From: Papilionanthe hookeriana x Papilionanthe teres
Lineage: Eukaryota > Streptophyta > Magnoliopsida > Asparagales > Orchidaceae
Direction of reading: 5' to 3'
Assembly: GCA_022702705.1 (NCBI GenBank)
Contig: CM040430.1
Coordinates: 11,995,324 to 12,059,323, forward strand
DNA length: 64,000 nucleotides
How positions within the stretch are numbered: position 1 is the first letter of the stretch; each line of letters begins with the position of its first letter. A program made the position numbers and the translations under genes. Of this stretch, positions 46,401 to 57,950 are shown in pieces. The notes below the pieces were generated by a model that did no database searches, was not told where the DNA came from, and worked only from the letters and a program-made list of their open reading frames with translations.

Positions 46401-48477
46401 TAGCCACTTTTCTACTTGATCCACACATCCATCATTGGGAATGTTCAATTTCTCATTCCTACAAGGTGCCCATTTGGTTAGTGGGATGTATTGAGTTTAA
46501 ATCTCAATAAATGCATTGAATATCAATAGCTTGTTCAAGGCCTTTGATAGGTGTTTTTATTTGATCTTAAGGGGTATTTAGGAGAGGGGAATTGTGAGGA
46601 AAAAAGTTATAGAGGGGAGGAGAGTGGTGAGAAAGAGAAAAGTGTACACACGCAGGGTGAGGAATCATTTTTCTCTTTTAGTTCACCTAATATAGGGGTT
46701 TACACTTGGGATACTTTGCTAGGGTTATCAACGGCAAAAATCCTTATTACTTTAACATAAGTATAAGAGATATTCATATAGTTGCATGGATCAGTAGGGC
46801 TTCTTAGGTTCAGGGATCTTAGACATTTGTGTATTGAGAAAATTGTCAAAATGGTCCCTCAACTCTCTACCATGGGGGCCATTTTAGTCTCAAAGTCTAC
46901 GGAAGTATTAATTTAGTCCCCATGCTCTTTTAATTTAGGCTAAAATAATCCTCCTATGTTAAAAGAGGATGTGGACTAATTTGGCATTTCCTAGAATATA
47001 GACTAGAATAATCCCATGTAAATGATGTTTCTTTTGGACATTTACTCTCTTTATTCAAATGCTTCAACTGCTTCAACTGCTTCAAGTGTGCCATCTTGCT
47101 TATTGCAAAGTTGACATAGACAAGTGGCTACATGGATTTATCCAAACGGCTGGCAGGATAAAGCAAGCACGGCCGTTACATTTCAGAGTTTCAAAACTTC
47201 TTGTAGGATTGGCCCCATGCAAGTTTTGGGATATCAATAGGTATTGGGAGTATTGTGACCTACAAGTCCTAGTTTGTTGTTTGTACAAAGGTTGGAAAAC
47301 TTTGTCATGAGAAGCCTTTCTCTACCCTCCCATCGCAATTCATCGTCTCTCTGATTCCACATCACTTCTTTGTGTGTGAAGAATGGCAAATTGAGGTTTC
47401 TGCAACTCCAGAAATTGAATGGTCGAAAAGATAGAAGATCTAGTTCATTTCTTCATCCATGCCTAATACTCTTAGATGGAGAATGGAGAGTACATCTAAG
47501 ATATAAGGATCATTTCCCATGTAAAATCCACTAATGATCTATTAACCTAATACCAAACTACTCATTGCAAAAAATTAAACCTTATCTAACTGACTTTACA
47601 ATATCTGTGATAAAAAATAATACAGATGTTTGGATCAAGTGGCACCAACTTATAGGAAGTAAATTCTTAGACCATGTGGTACCAAAATGCCCATCTTATC
47701 TGTTCAATTCTTTTGAAACTATTCTTAACATGATTCATCTCATTTAGGATTCAACTTCTGCAGGGATTCAGGAAAGTTGATCCTGACAAATGGGAGTTCG
47801 CTCATGAAGGCTTTCTCAGAGGTCAGAAACACTTGCTGATGACCATCAAAAGAAGAAGACACCCTGCCCATCCTTCTTATCAACCCCAGCCTTCCGAGGC
47901 CTGTCTCGAGGTCGGAATGTATGGACTTGACGGCGAAATCGATCAATTAAAACGCGATAAAACCCTATTGATGTCAGAAGTTATAAAGCTAAGGCAAGAT
48001 CAGCAAAACTCCAAAGCTCGCCTTCAAACCATGGCAGAGAAGCTCAAAGGAATAGAACAGAAGCAACAAAATATGATGTCATTCTTGGCAAGAGCGATGC
48101 AAAACCCCAGCTTTATGGATCAGTTGGCTGAGCAGAAAGACAAGAGAAAGGAACTCGAAGAAGCCATTTCTAAGAAGAGAAAACGCTACATCAACTTCAT
48201 GCCTGCAAATCTTGATGAGAGCACAACCCAACAACAAATTCAGGATCCTGAATCCATATATAGTCTAGAAGGAAATGATGAGATTTCAGCATTTGAGAAT
48301 CTGGCCTTAGAGGTCCAAGGATTGAATGAGAAACAAGGTGAGGAAGAAAATGCGGAGCAGCAGCTGGAAGTTCCAATAGAGGAGCTGAGTGAGGGATTCT
48401 GGCAGGATCTGTTCGATGAAATGATTTCAGATGGGTTAGGGACAACAGAGTTGGATTTGGCGAAGCCTCCAAAGTAA
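43496..48477 (+). CDS. HSFA6B-like: Class A heat-stress transcription factor (HsfA6b/A2 group)
   Basis: Nuclear activator that binds heat-shock elements as a trimer. Two exons, 43496-43792 and 47764-48477, give 336 residues. The first in-frame ATG before the domain is at 43496. DNA-binding domain about 38-132 (PPPFLTKTYDMV, recognition helix NNFSSFVRQLNTY, then GFRKVDPDKWEF), interrupted by the intron after LNTY, the invariant HSF position. Heptad oligomerisation region about 150-218 (VGMYGLDGEIDQL to MMSFLARAMQNPSF) with the long class A spacing. Basic nuclear signal 224-240 (KRKEL...SKKRKR). Activation (AHA) motif EGFWQDLFDEM at 309-319. No clear C-terminal export signal. The EEAISKKRKR and SFLARAMQNP wording is closest to HsfA6b/A7 as I remember them; exact orthology is uncertain. 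Both frames are intact, so the gene is probably functional. Confidence 0.93.
43793..47763 (+). other. Large intron of the HSF gene
   Basis: The 3971-nt intron runs from GTAAGTTG to TTCTGCAG and splits the DNA-binding domain after LNTY. It contains an imperfect 31-bp tandem duplication (about 45200-45262, TTTATAGTGTGGACTAACTT), an AAAATAAAAATAC-rich pair near 44070-44170, a dispersed-repeat-like 'GGTCCCTCAACTCT' segment (46840-46990) and three copies of CTTCAACTG near 47062. I see no gene inside. Plant HSF introns at this site are usually far shorter, so insertion of repeats is likely. Confidence 0.85.
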
Positions 48478-48996
48478 TGTCTAGATGAATGCTGATCTCC
48501 CTTTCAATAAAGAGTGAAAATTACACTATATCTTCCTTATGGTATGAAGCTATAGACTTGTATTGAGAACTTTCAATCTTTCTAAATAGATATTTTATGG
48601 TTTGTTTAATGTTCTTGACAGGGTTCTAATGACGGTTGATTTGACATCAAATGAGCAGAACCCATAATCATATATCCTTTTATTAGCTTACTATTTTTAT
48701 AAGCATTAAGATTTGCAACATTTTCATTCTTCATTTTTTTGCCTTGTTATGACCATAATCTCGTTGGTCTTTTGGCAGATATAACATTAAGGGAGATGAA
48801 GATAATTTGACCTTTGCAAGACAATTTCATGATTTACCGTTCAAGGTTGGCAGCATTTCCCTTTGAATAGAAATTTTTTATAGTTAATAATGGACTTCTA
48901 GTGCAGCTTCTGATTCTCATTTAAACAAAATCTCAGGGCTTTTCTCATGGAGATCAGTCTTCTCAAGCTGGTGATTACTTGTGGCAGCAGAATTGA
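48474..48996 (+). other. Possible alternative 3' exons of the HSF gene
   Basis: The stop codon TAA overlaps a donor-like GTAATG (GT at 48474). If used with the acceptor TTTTGGCAG (ending 48778), the frame continues through 48779-48845. A 91-nt intron (48846-48936, GTTGGC...CTCAG) then joins 48937-48996. The added residues run from K/YNIKGDEDNLTFAR to AGDYLWQQN, replacing the last residue with about 42 new ones, and the phases agree at both joins. Against it: the added tail has no known HSF motif. Confidence 0.4.
48506..48511 (+). terminator. Possible polyadenylation signal of the HSF gene
   Basis: AATAAA lies 29 bases after the stop codon of the two-exon form. It would end the short transcript before the possible extra exons. 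Confidence 0.45.
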
Positions 48997-49509
48997 CGAT
49001 TCGCTATGTGGATGTTGAAGCTGGTTTCACGGAGGATTGCTGGGAGCTGAATTCTTTCGTTTGTGGGGCAGCTTTTGTGAAATTACTGTTGGTTTTAGGC
49101 GTCGTTGAGACTTACTTATCAAACATTTAGTTGAACTGCTTATTCAACTATTATTGTGTAAACTTCGTACTTTGAGTATTTTCATACAGTATATTTGTTG
49201 ATTGAATATACTTGCAACATGTTTTTTTGGGTTTGTCTGGTTTTAGGATTAGAATAAGGGCTTATTTGGTTCTGGATGGGGTTTAGTGGTGATTAAATTG
49301 TTGATATCTCATTTGGCTTCTTGTTATATGTTATAAGAACGGTGAATATGTTTGTGATTTCTTGAGGATGTTAAATATTTGAGTGAATAAATGGTGACAT
49401 TGACTTGCTCTCTTTTTGGTGATTTTTTGTATGGTATTTATAAAAATCGTTTTTATCAATTAAATTTAATTTTTTGTCCTTCAAAATTTATTGGTATTCT
49501 TGTGTGTTC

Positions 49510-49511
<2 letters not shown>
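48997..49511. other. Sequence downstream of the HSF gene
   Basis: T-rich text compatible with a 3' untranslated region of a longer transcript, then intergenic sequence. No other gene is seen. Confidence 0.4.

Positions 49512-49561
<50 letters not shown>
49512..49561. repeat. (TA)n microsatellite
   Basis: About 50 bases of pure AT dinucleotide. Open frames reading YIYIYI across it are artefacts. Confidence 0.95.
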
Positions 49562-49562
<1 letters not shown>

Positions 49563-52262
49563 TTTTCCTTGTCGGAGCATTGCATTGATAAGCCTTCTAG
49601 GCAACATCGCTTTGGAGCGTCATGTTTCTCGTGTGATAAGCCCAATAAAAAATTTAGAGGTATTTCATCTTTCTTGAATAACGTGTTCTAAAGGAGTTTT
49701 TTTTTTAGTCATAAAATATTGTTATAAGTTTGCCCAAATTTTTATGTAGAATAAGTAAAATTATTTTTGATAATATTTAAATATATAATAATAATAATTT
49801 CCGTTTAGTATATAATATTAAAAAGGCATCTACATTAGTAGCACATAATTCGTATGTATTTACATGTCTAGCGACTTAGCTTTCATTTTTACAAATATAG
49901 AATTAAAATTTTAACAAAATCAAAAATAATGTGTGATCCAAAAGTTTGAAGTCCTAACCTCCCTTGAAAAGCAAGAAAATGAGGATGGATGCTTAACGTG
50001 AAGTTTTGGGTTAAATTTATGAGATAATATATAAAACACTACCAAAGATTTTACTCTCATTTTGTGAGGATTCTAAGCACCGAGGTTTAAGGTATTTCAT
50101 AAGTGCAAGTCCATGTGGTTAATTAACTCTCAAGCTAACGGAAGATAACTTTCAATTAAAGCTAGTTATTAGGTACTAACTATTCAGACTTATCATATAG
50201 TAGAGCAAATTTAAATTTTAAAATTATGAAACTTATCACTATTAGCTTAAGAGTTGTTGGTGAGGGAAATGATGATGCAACCAATTAAGATTTTGTGGTT
50301 CTGTCATTTTGGGACATCATTGTCTCTAGCCTACTTAGTCAGAGGTAGTCGACCCAACGTGATAGAAAAATCCTTGTTAGCAATCACGAGCTCTTTCATC
50401 CAATGAACCTTATAGAACTGGAATGGATGTTTGTCTAAGGGGAATAATGTAAGCTAACATTTGTTTACAGAGGGCTTTTGTCGTATTAAATAAAATCTAT
50501 GACTCAATACTGCAAAGAGTAGAATGTCATTGGAGAGCATAGTATCATTTAGTGTAAACCACCTAGTCCGATGACTCTGATCCTATCCGCTTCTTTTTTC
50601 GAGCTTACTGACCAGACCACACAAACATAAGACTCTGCTCGCATCCTTGCTAGCATATAATTTTTTTCAGTTTGAATTTATTATTATGTTTAATTTGATA
50701 TTGGCCATTTATGAGTTTGAGTTAATATTAAATTTGACACACTCGACAAAATTGCATGTAGGGTGAGTGAACTTTATTTTAAGTGCGTGGTGATAAAATT
50801 TTCATTTAAAAAAATATTTTAAATTTCATGATTTAAAAACTTTAATTTTATGAATAGACGCCCACCAGCTAAGGTTCACAGTGAACACAATCAATATTGG
50901 GGAGTTGATTTTTTTGAACTTTGTTGACCCTATCCCACTTACACAGGATCGTGTTCATAGTAGATATTAGTTGAGTTTTTAAAATGAACTTTGAAACATT
51001 TTTTTTTTTTAAATATACCTCTCCAGTTGAGATTCATTGTCAACACAATCATTATTGGAAAAATTTGTTTTGTTAAATATCATTACAAGCACTAGTTTTA
51101 TGGACTTCAGTCCTTGTGTAGAGGACGGTCAAACTAAGTTAGCGGAGGCTCAATATTTTCTACTTTAGTCCCTACAATGAGGATCAAACTAGCTCAGTGC
51201 TAGCTCAATCTTGTCAACTCTGATCCTCATAAAGAGGATGATCATATTAACCAAAGAGGGACTTGTGATTCGCCCCAATAAGTAAGGTCACATGTTGCTC
51301 ACGCATCTTTATAGGAACTTATGATAGAGCATTTAGTACATTGGTTAGAGCACATGCAAGTAATTAATATTTATAATGTGTGATTTTTTTGTGATTATTT
51401 GATTTACTTGCACAAACCATGAGGTATTGAATTTTCTTCAAGGTGATGTATTTAACTCGACATCAATAATCTCGTGCGTAAATTTTTAAGCGTTTAACAT
51501 TCTTCAAGATGGTGTACTTGACTCGACATTAATAATCTTGGTTAATGTGCAAGCCAAAACATGGAAGATTTTATTTTAGAGCACTATAGTTTACATTTTA
51601 TCTGCTATTACAAAAGTGGTGTCGATCCAGTGGTGTGCGTGCAACATTTTGCCTAAACCCTTCAAGTGAAACACCTTATGTCCACTTCTGTAGTTGGGTT
51701 ATGAATCCAATGACATAATTTATAGTTTATGACATTTATCTTGATTGCATTTTAGTTTAAATTAGTTAAATTTAACTTTCCTTTTTAAGTGATGTTCATA
51801 ATTTATAGCATCATCCACTTGGGGAAGCTAGGTTTCACCACCACCTGTAACAAGATAAGATGTGTGTGACTAGTGTTAGAGGACATTCTGACAAGAATAT
51901 TATTTAACCCATCACACTTGAAAAAATGTGTGTAGGCCTTTAATACCTGCATATGAACACGAAAGTATTATGTCGCCTGAGGTACGTAATCGAGTTGAGC
52001 CGAGCTGAGTATATCATTGTTCGGACTTAGCTTGGTATAATTATTAGTTGTTCATGTTTAGCTTAAGTTTTTGTCGAGCTTTCATACAATGTTTACTAAT
52101 TTGCTACATAATTCTTGTTGATAAGATTGCACCGGTCTAAATTTGGTAACTGAAAGAACTGAATTGATGCTTAAGGTTAAGGATGAGTGTTTACTTAATC
52201 ATATTAATAAGAAAATAATAATCATAAGATAATCCACATTAATGTTGTTGGTAATTACAGTG
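49562..52262. other. Intergenic region with small local duplications
   Basis: No gene is seen. Local repeats: AGTTGAGATTCATTGTCAAC-type text near 51020 echoes AGCTAAGGTTCACAGTGAAC near 50869. A unit of about 60 bases with AGTCC...GAGGA...CAAACTA repeats at about 51107-51245. CTTCAAGGTGATGTATTTAA near 51438 is repeated in diverged form near 51514 (CTCGACAT...AATAATCT). A GAGTTGAGCCGAGCTGAG scrap lies near 51992. Confidence 0.55.
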
Positions 52263-52267
52263 TGATG

Positions 52268-53853
52268 TGATCGCTGAAAAATTTATTAAGAAATTCATAC
52301 CTATTTTTGATGAAATTGCACTTTAAAGAAGGGTATTTTCTTTATTTTGTTCCAAGAATGAATAATTTAGGTGATAAAAGCAAAAATCATAAAAAGGAGC
52401 GAATTTGGAGCAAAATCATGCGATTAGGCTGAGTCGCCGACCGGCGAGATCGAGTCCGCCGACGGCGAGGTTACAGAAGAAGATTCGAAGAATTTATAAG
52501 CTGTCTCGTCGGACAACGAGCCCGAGCCCACCGACGGCGAGCTGAGGCGGTTCGAAGATCTTCTAGAAGCCTCGCCGACAGGTGAGGTAGTTCGTCGCCG
52601 ATGGCGAGGTAGTTCAAATGGCACGGATACATTGAACTCCGGACACTTTTTGAAGAGATGCTTACACACCTCTTGGACTTTGCCTACCTCTATATATGTA
52701 GGCCGAAATTCGATCTCTCTGTGTGTTAATTTTTGTGCGGTTGTGTGTTTTTAGTGAGTCTTTAGTAAGTTTAGTGAGTTTAGTGAGTAATTAGTGAGTC
52801 GTGTCTGTATCGGAAGCGAAGAGTCGAAGGAACTACGAGAGTCCGTTTGGGGATAAATCGAGATAAGTATTTGTATTTATTGTTTTTAACTTTAAATGAA
52901 ATCCATGCTTAGTTTAGTTCTCATGCATTCGAGTAGTTTATTAGTCTTTCTCCTCGTTTATGAAATTAAGTGACTTGATGAAATTAAAATGTAGATACTT
53001 TTATATATTAATAAATTGTGATAATTTTTACTTAAAACTTAATTTACTTTCAACCGGCCATTTGATTTGTTAAAATATGTTGATTATCAACTATAAGAAA
53101 ATTACATCCGATATTCTGGAATTCAAAAGCCTTGGAAGGAGGGTGCAAATAAATAGGAAATAATATCATCGGGCGTAGAATCGAGCATTTTAGTGCGACG
53201 TACTAAAATATTCAATTCGGTCCTATTGTTTCGAGAGTCGAAGTGTAGATGTTAGCACTCGAGCGAGGGAACGTGGGAGCTCGAAGTGGCGATCGGTATC
53301 CTCCCAGCTCTAGCCGCGATTCGCAATCAAACATAGGATTAGTCAATATTTTTTACACCTGACTAAAGTGTAAAGAATACGGAATGCTCCTATTTGTCAC
53401 AATACCTTAAAATTATCTATTTAAATTCATCAATCACTTAAATTTCTAAACAAGTGGGAAAGATACTTTTTCTAAATAGTTAAGACTTATTTAAGCAATT
53501 AGCTTAATTTCCCGCACTTTCAATACGTATTAATTTTTCTACTTAGTTAAGTTACCTAATTAAAATACTTACTTTATCTTATATTGCGCTTAAATTTAGA
53601 ATTCCAAATTTTCGTATACTATTTTAAAAATTATTATTATTATTTTAAATTAGTTGTTATTTAATTTTCTCTTTCCCCGTGGGATCGATAACCATGACTC
53701 CACTGTGAGCCCCGTATTACTCGATACGATACGTATACTTGCGTAGCATCCACAACATAAACAATTACAATTCTATACATATAAATAATGGGTCAAGCTT
53801 TTCAATGTCGTTGCAATTAAATTAAAAATATCATAATATAAAATTGTGGGTCA
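52268..53853 (+). repeat. 5' LTR of element E
   Basis: Collinear with LTR A. Palindromes at 52434-52613, TATA box TATATAT at 52691-52697, GATACGATACGTATAC near 53720. Its end GTGGGTCA (53846-53853) is preceded by a second, diverged copy of the same end (ATGGGTCAAGCTTTTCAATG near 53788), a small tandem duplication of the LTR edge with primer-site-like text. Confidence 0.85.
52434..52613. repeat. Palindrome cluster in U3 of LTR E (CTCGCCGACGGCGAG type)
   Basis: About six copies and variants (CCGCCGACGGCGAG, CACCGACGGCGAG, TCGCCGATGGCGAG) occupy the same place as in LTR A, ending about 80 bases before the TATA box. Confidence 0.88.
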
Positions 53854-53859
53854 AGTTTT

Positions 53860-53877
53860 TGGCGCCGTTGCCGAGAG
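53860..53877 (+). other. Primer binding site of element E
   Basis: TGGCGCCGTTGCCGAGAG matches the tRNA-Asp complement except near its 3' end, 6 nt after the LTR. Confidence 0.85.
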
Positions 53878-53956
53878 AGTAAGAAAAATTTACTAAAGTA
53901 ATCTGACTATTTTAAAATAATCATAATAAATAAATTAATATCTATTCCGAAATCGT

Positions 53957-55490
53957 ATGCGCAAATTTGGAAACGAAAATTTAATACCTTACGATTCCGA
54001 ATTAGAGCGTACAATTAAAAGAATTAGAAAACAAAAGAAACAAATTATAAATTTAACACAAATGGCGAATATTCCCGAAATTCAAAATATGAACCAACAA
54101 AGACCATTAAGAGATTATGCCAACCCTACATCGATGAAATTCATTTAACTATTCAAAACCCCGATGTAGCTGCTAATTCATTCGAACTTAAACCTCGCAA
54201 TTATCCAAATGGTACAAAACAATCAATTTAGCTGGTTCACCTACCGAAGATCCTAACTTACATCTTGCTAGTTTTCTAGAACTTCGTGCTACTTTTAAAT
54301 ATCAAGGAGTATCCGACGATGCTATAAGACTTAGACTTTTTCCTTTTTCATTAAGGGATAAAGCTAAAATGTGGTCGAATTCGTTGAAGACTCGGATCTA
54401 TTAAAACTTGGGAGAATTATCACAAAAATTTCTATCCAAATATTTTCCACCATCTAAAACTCGCTAAGTTTAGAAATGATATAACTTCTTTTTGTCGCTA
54501 GATTGGAGAATCAATATATGAAGCTTCGGGAGAGATTTAAGGAACTTCTTAGAAATGCCCACATCACGCGCTACCGTATCAGCCGATTATTCAAACCTTT
54601 TATAATGGATTAGTAGGATCTTTAAGATCAATCATCGATGCCGTCATCGGAGGTTCATTAATGTCTAAACCATTCGATGAAGCTTATGCACTAATCGAAG
54701 AAATGGCAACAAATAATTTCCAATGGCCTCGCCGAAAGAGTAAATCCTAAAAAGATAGCCAAGCATTCATGAAAACGATGCAATATCTATGTTAGCTTCT
54801 CAAATTGTCGCTATATCTAAGAAATTAGATCATTTTCGAATGAACTACTCTCCTATTTTAAGAAAACTCATCCTGACAAATCATAGAATCTCAAACTAAT
54901 TATGAAACTTTAAATGCTATTAATAATGAACTAATAACCCTTATTCAAACTATTATAATCCCGGTCGGAAAACTCATCCAAATTTTAATCTGAATAACAC
55001 ATCTAATCAACAATGGATGAATCAACCTAATCAAGCAAATCCAAACTATAAACCTAATTACCCACCCGGATTTAATAACAATAACCCTCAATTCAAGGAT
55101 AAGAAATTATCCATGGATGAATTAATTTTCAATATGGGTCATCACCTACAAAATCAAGGAAATCAACTACAAATTCAAGGAAATCAATTACAAATTCAAG
55201 GAACATCTATTAAAAATATCGAAACTCAACTCGACATATTACTATCGCGCTAAATAATAGAACACCTGGAACTTTTCCCAAGTAATGTGGAAATAAATCC
55301 TAAAGATCAAGGAAAAGAACAAATTAAAGCAATACAACTAAGGAGTGGAAAAGAATTAGAACCTCAAATTCAAAAAGAACTTGAAAGCCAAAAAGAGGAA
55401 GTGAAATCGAAAAGGAAACAATTCAACAAGATTCAAACTTGGAACATCCTTTAATACCTATGAAAATTTCGTTGAAAAACCTCCACCACC
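53957..55490 (+). pseudogene. Element E gag, broken
   Basis: ATG 53957 opens MRKFGNENLIPYDSELERTI, the intact form of the start that is a stop in element A. The frame breaks near 54131, where TTAGATG of element A reads TCGATG. Later pieces carry the FELKP, NDITSF and FYNGLVGSLRS text in shifting frames. The open piece at 55017-55253 is Asn/Gln-rich and holds the QGNQLQIQ repeat (55147-55205). Many breaks are single added bases. Confidence 0.83.
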
Positions 55491-55499
55491 ATTTCCTCA

Positions 55500-56170
55500 A
55501 CGACTAACTTCAACATAAAAAAGATAAACAATTTGCTAAATTCCTCGAAATATTAAAGAAATTAACAATTAATATACCTTTTGTCAAGCTTTAGATCGAT
55601 GCCAAATTATGTAAAATTTATGAAAGATATTCTAAATAAGAAAAGAAAATTCACTCGATAATGAAACAGTCGCACTTAAGTGAAGAGTGTAAGTGCTATT
55701 ATTCGAAGAAGCTTCCCGAAAAATCGAAAGATCCCGGTAGCTTTCACTATACCCCGCGCTATAGAGAAAAATTTTATGGAAAAGCTTTGTGCGACTTAGG
55801 AGCAAGCATCAATCTAATGCCTCTATCGATTTTTAAGAGATTAGGATTAGGAAAAATTACACCTACTTCAGCAACCCTTCAATTAGCCGATCGTTCGGTT
55901 ACCTATCCTAAGGGAGTTATCGAAGATGTGTTAGTAAAGGTGGATAAATTTATCTTCCCAGTAGATTTTATCGTTTTAGATATGAGGAAGATAAAGAAAT
56001 TCCTATCATTTTAGGAAGACCATTTTTAGCTACCGGAAAAGCTATGATCGATGTTCGTAAAGGAGAATTAACTATGAGAGTAAATGACCAAAAAGTTACA
56101 TTTAATATTGCAAAATCAATGAAATATCCTCGCGCTAGAAAAAGATGATGAATGTTTTCGGATGGAAATA
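55500..56170 (+). pseudogene. Element E aspartic protease domain, broken
   Basis: The open piece at 55661-56014 covers CDLGASINLMPLSIFKRLGL (active site intact) through LADRSVTYPKGVIED and FIVLDM, then shifts just before the RPFLATG-like strand (56030). The upstream MPNYVKFMKDILNKKRKF text lies in another frame because ACTGATAATG of element A reads ACTCGATAATG here. Confidence 0.83.
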
Positions 56171-56189
56171 CTTCGAATATTTACAACAA

Positions 56190-57950
56190 GAACATTTTAA
56201 GGAATATTACGAGGATAAATTAGAAAAAGAAAACACCGAATTAATTGAAGATAATCATGAAGAACTAGATTTTATTCAGAAAGATTTGAATTTTTGGATA
56301 ATACCGAAAATACCGACAAGAATATAGTTCCATCAATTATTAAACCTCCCGAACTCGAGCTAAAAATATTACCCGATCATTTCAAATATGCTTATTTAGG
56401 TAATTCTTCAACTTTACCAGCTATTATTTCATCTCGCATTAAACGAATCTCAAGAACAAAAACTTTTAGAAACTTTAAAAAAATATAAAAAAACTTTTGT
56501 CGGACTTTAGCAGATATTAAAGGAATTAGTCCTTCAATCCGTATGCATATAATTATTTTAGATGATGAACATAAACCTAAAGCGCATCCCCAAAGGAGAT
56601 TAAACCCGATAATGAAAGAAGTAGCTAAGAAAGAAATTTTAAAATGGTTAGATAATGGTATTATATATCCTATTTCCGACGATGCTTCGGTAAGCCCAAT
56701 TCACCGTGTTCCTAAGAAGGAGGAGTGACCGTCACCGCTAATGAAAATAACGATCTTATTCCTATAAGACAAGTTACTCGGTCGGCGTATATGTATCGAT
56801 TATAGGAAATTAAATACCGCCACCAGAAAGATCACTTCCCTTTACCATTTCTGCACTCGTATGTTAGATAGATTAGCCTGACATAAGTATTTTTGTTTTC
56901 TAGATGGATACACCTAGTTATCATCAAATACAAATCGCTCCCGAGGATCAAGAGAAAACTACATTTACTAGTCCTTATGAACTTTCGCTTTTCGAAGAAT
57001 GCCTTTTGATTATGTAATGCACCAAAGAACATTCCGTAGATGTATGATGTCTATATTTAGTAAGTTAATCGACAATGGAATAAGTATTTATGGATGATTT
57101 CTCCGTATTTGGAACATCATTTGACACATGCTTAACTCATCTCGAAAAAGTATTAAGTATGCGAGAAAACAAATTTAGTTCTAAATCGGGAGAAATGTCA
57201 ATTTATGGTTGCAGGCGCATTGTATTAGAGGCATAAAATTTCTGAAAAGGCATGGAAGTGGACCCCGCAAAAATTCAAGTTATAAGCTAAATTACCACCT
57301 CCAACTACTGCGTAAAAGGGGTAAGAAGTTTTCTCGGATATGCCGGATTCTACAGTACGCTATATAAAAGATTTTTCAAAAATTACTAAACCTCTACGCC
57401 AACTTCTCGAAAAGGACAAGAAATTTGAATTTACAATCGAATGCCCGAATGCTTTTCAACTCTTAAAAGAAAAATTAATTACAAGACCTATAATAGTTTC
57501 ACCTAACCTGGAGAAACCATTCGAGCTTATGTGTGATGCTAAGTGATTATGCCGTAGGAGCGCTTTGGCAAAGATATGAAAAGATTTTTAAAGTTATATA
57601 CTATGCTAAGCAAAACTCTAAATGATGCCGAAATAAATTATACAGCTATGTAAAGAGAACTATTAGCGGTAGTATATGGTTTTAATAAATTTAGACCTTA
57701 TCCGATCGGAACAAAATGTATCGTGCATACCGATCATTCTCGCTATCAAATATTTAATGCAAAAGAAAGATTCCAAACCAAGATTAATTAGATGGATGCT
57801 ATTAATGCAAGAATTCGATTTTGAGATCGTTAATAAGAAAGGAACTCGATAATCAAATTGCGGATCATTTATCAAGATTAGAAAATCATGAATTATCTCG
57901 ATATTGAAAATGAAATTATAGTATAAGTTTTCCCGATGAACAACTATATA
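56190..57950 (+). pseudogene. Element E reverse transcriptase-RNase H, broken
   Basis: Pieces in several frames follow element A closely: LKILPDHFKYAYLGNSSTLP (56294 on), HIIILDDEHKPKAHPQRRLN, DNGIIYPISDDASVSPIH (to 56728), the MDDFSVFG catalytic text near 57090, then YIKDFSKITKPLRQLLEKD and LMCDA (57340-57546). RNase H words lie near 57650-57760. At least eight interruptions are visible. Confidence 0.82.

Noticed and set aside
47059..47310. Open frame in the HSF intron as an extra exon or nested gene
   Set aside because: It starts in a CTTCAACTG repeat, has no domain, and the direct LNTY-GFRK join gives the expected HSF domain.
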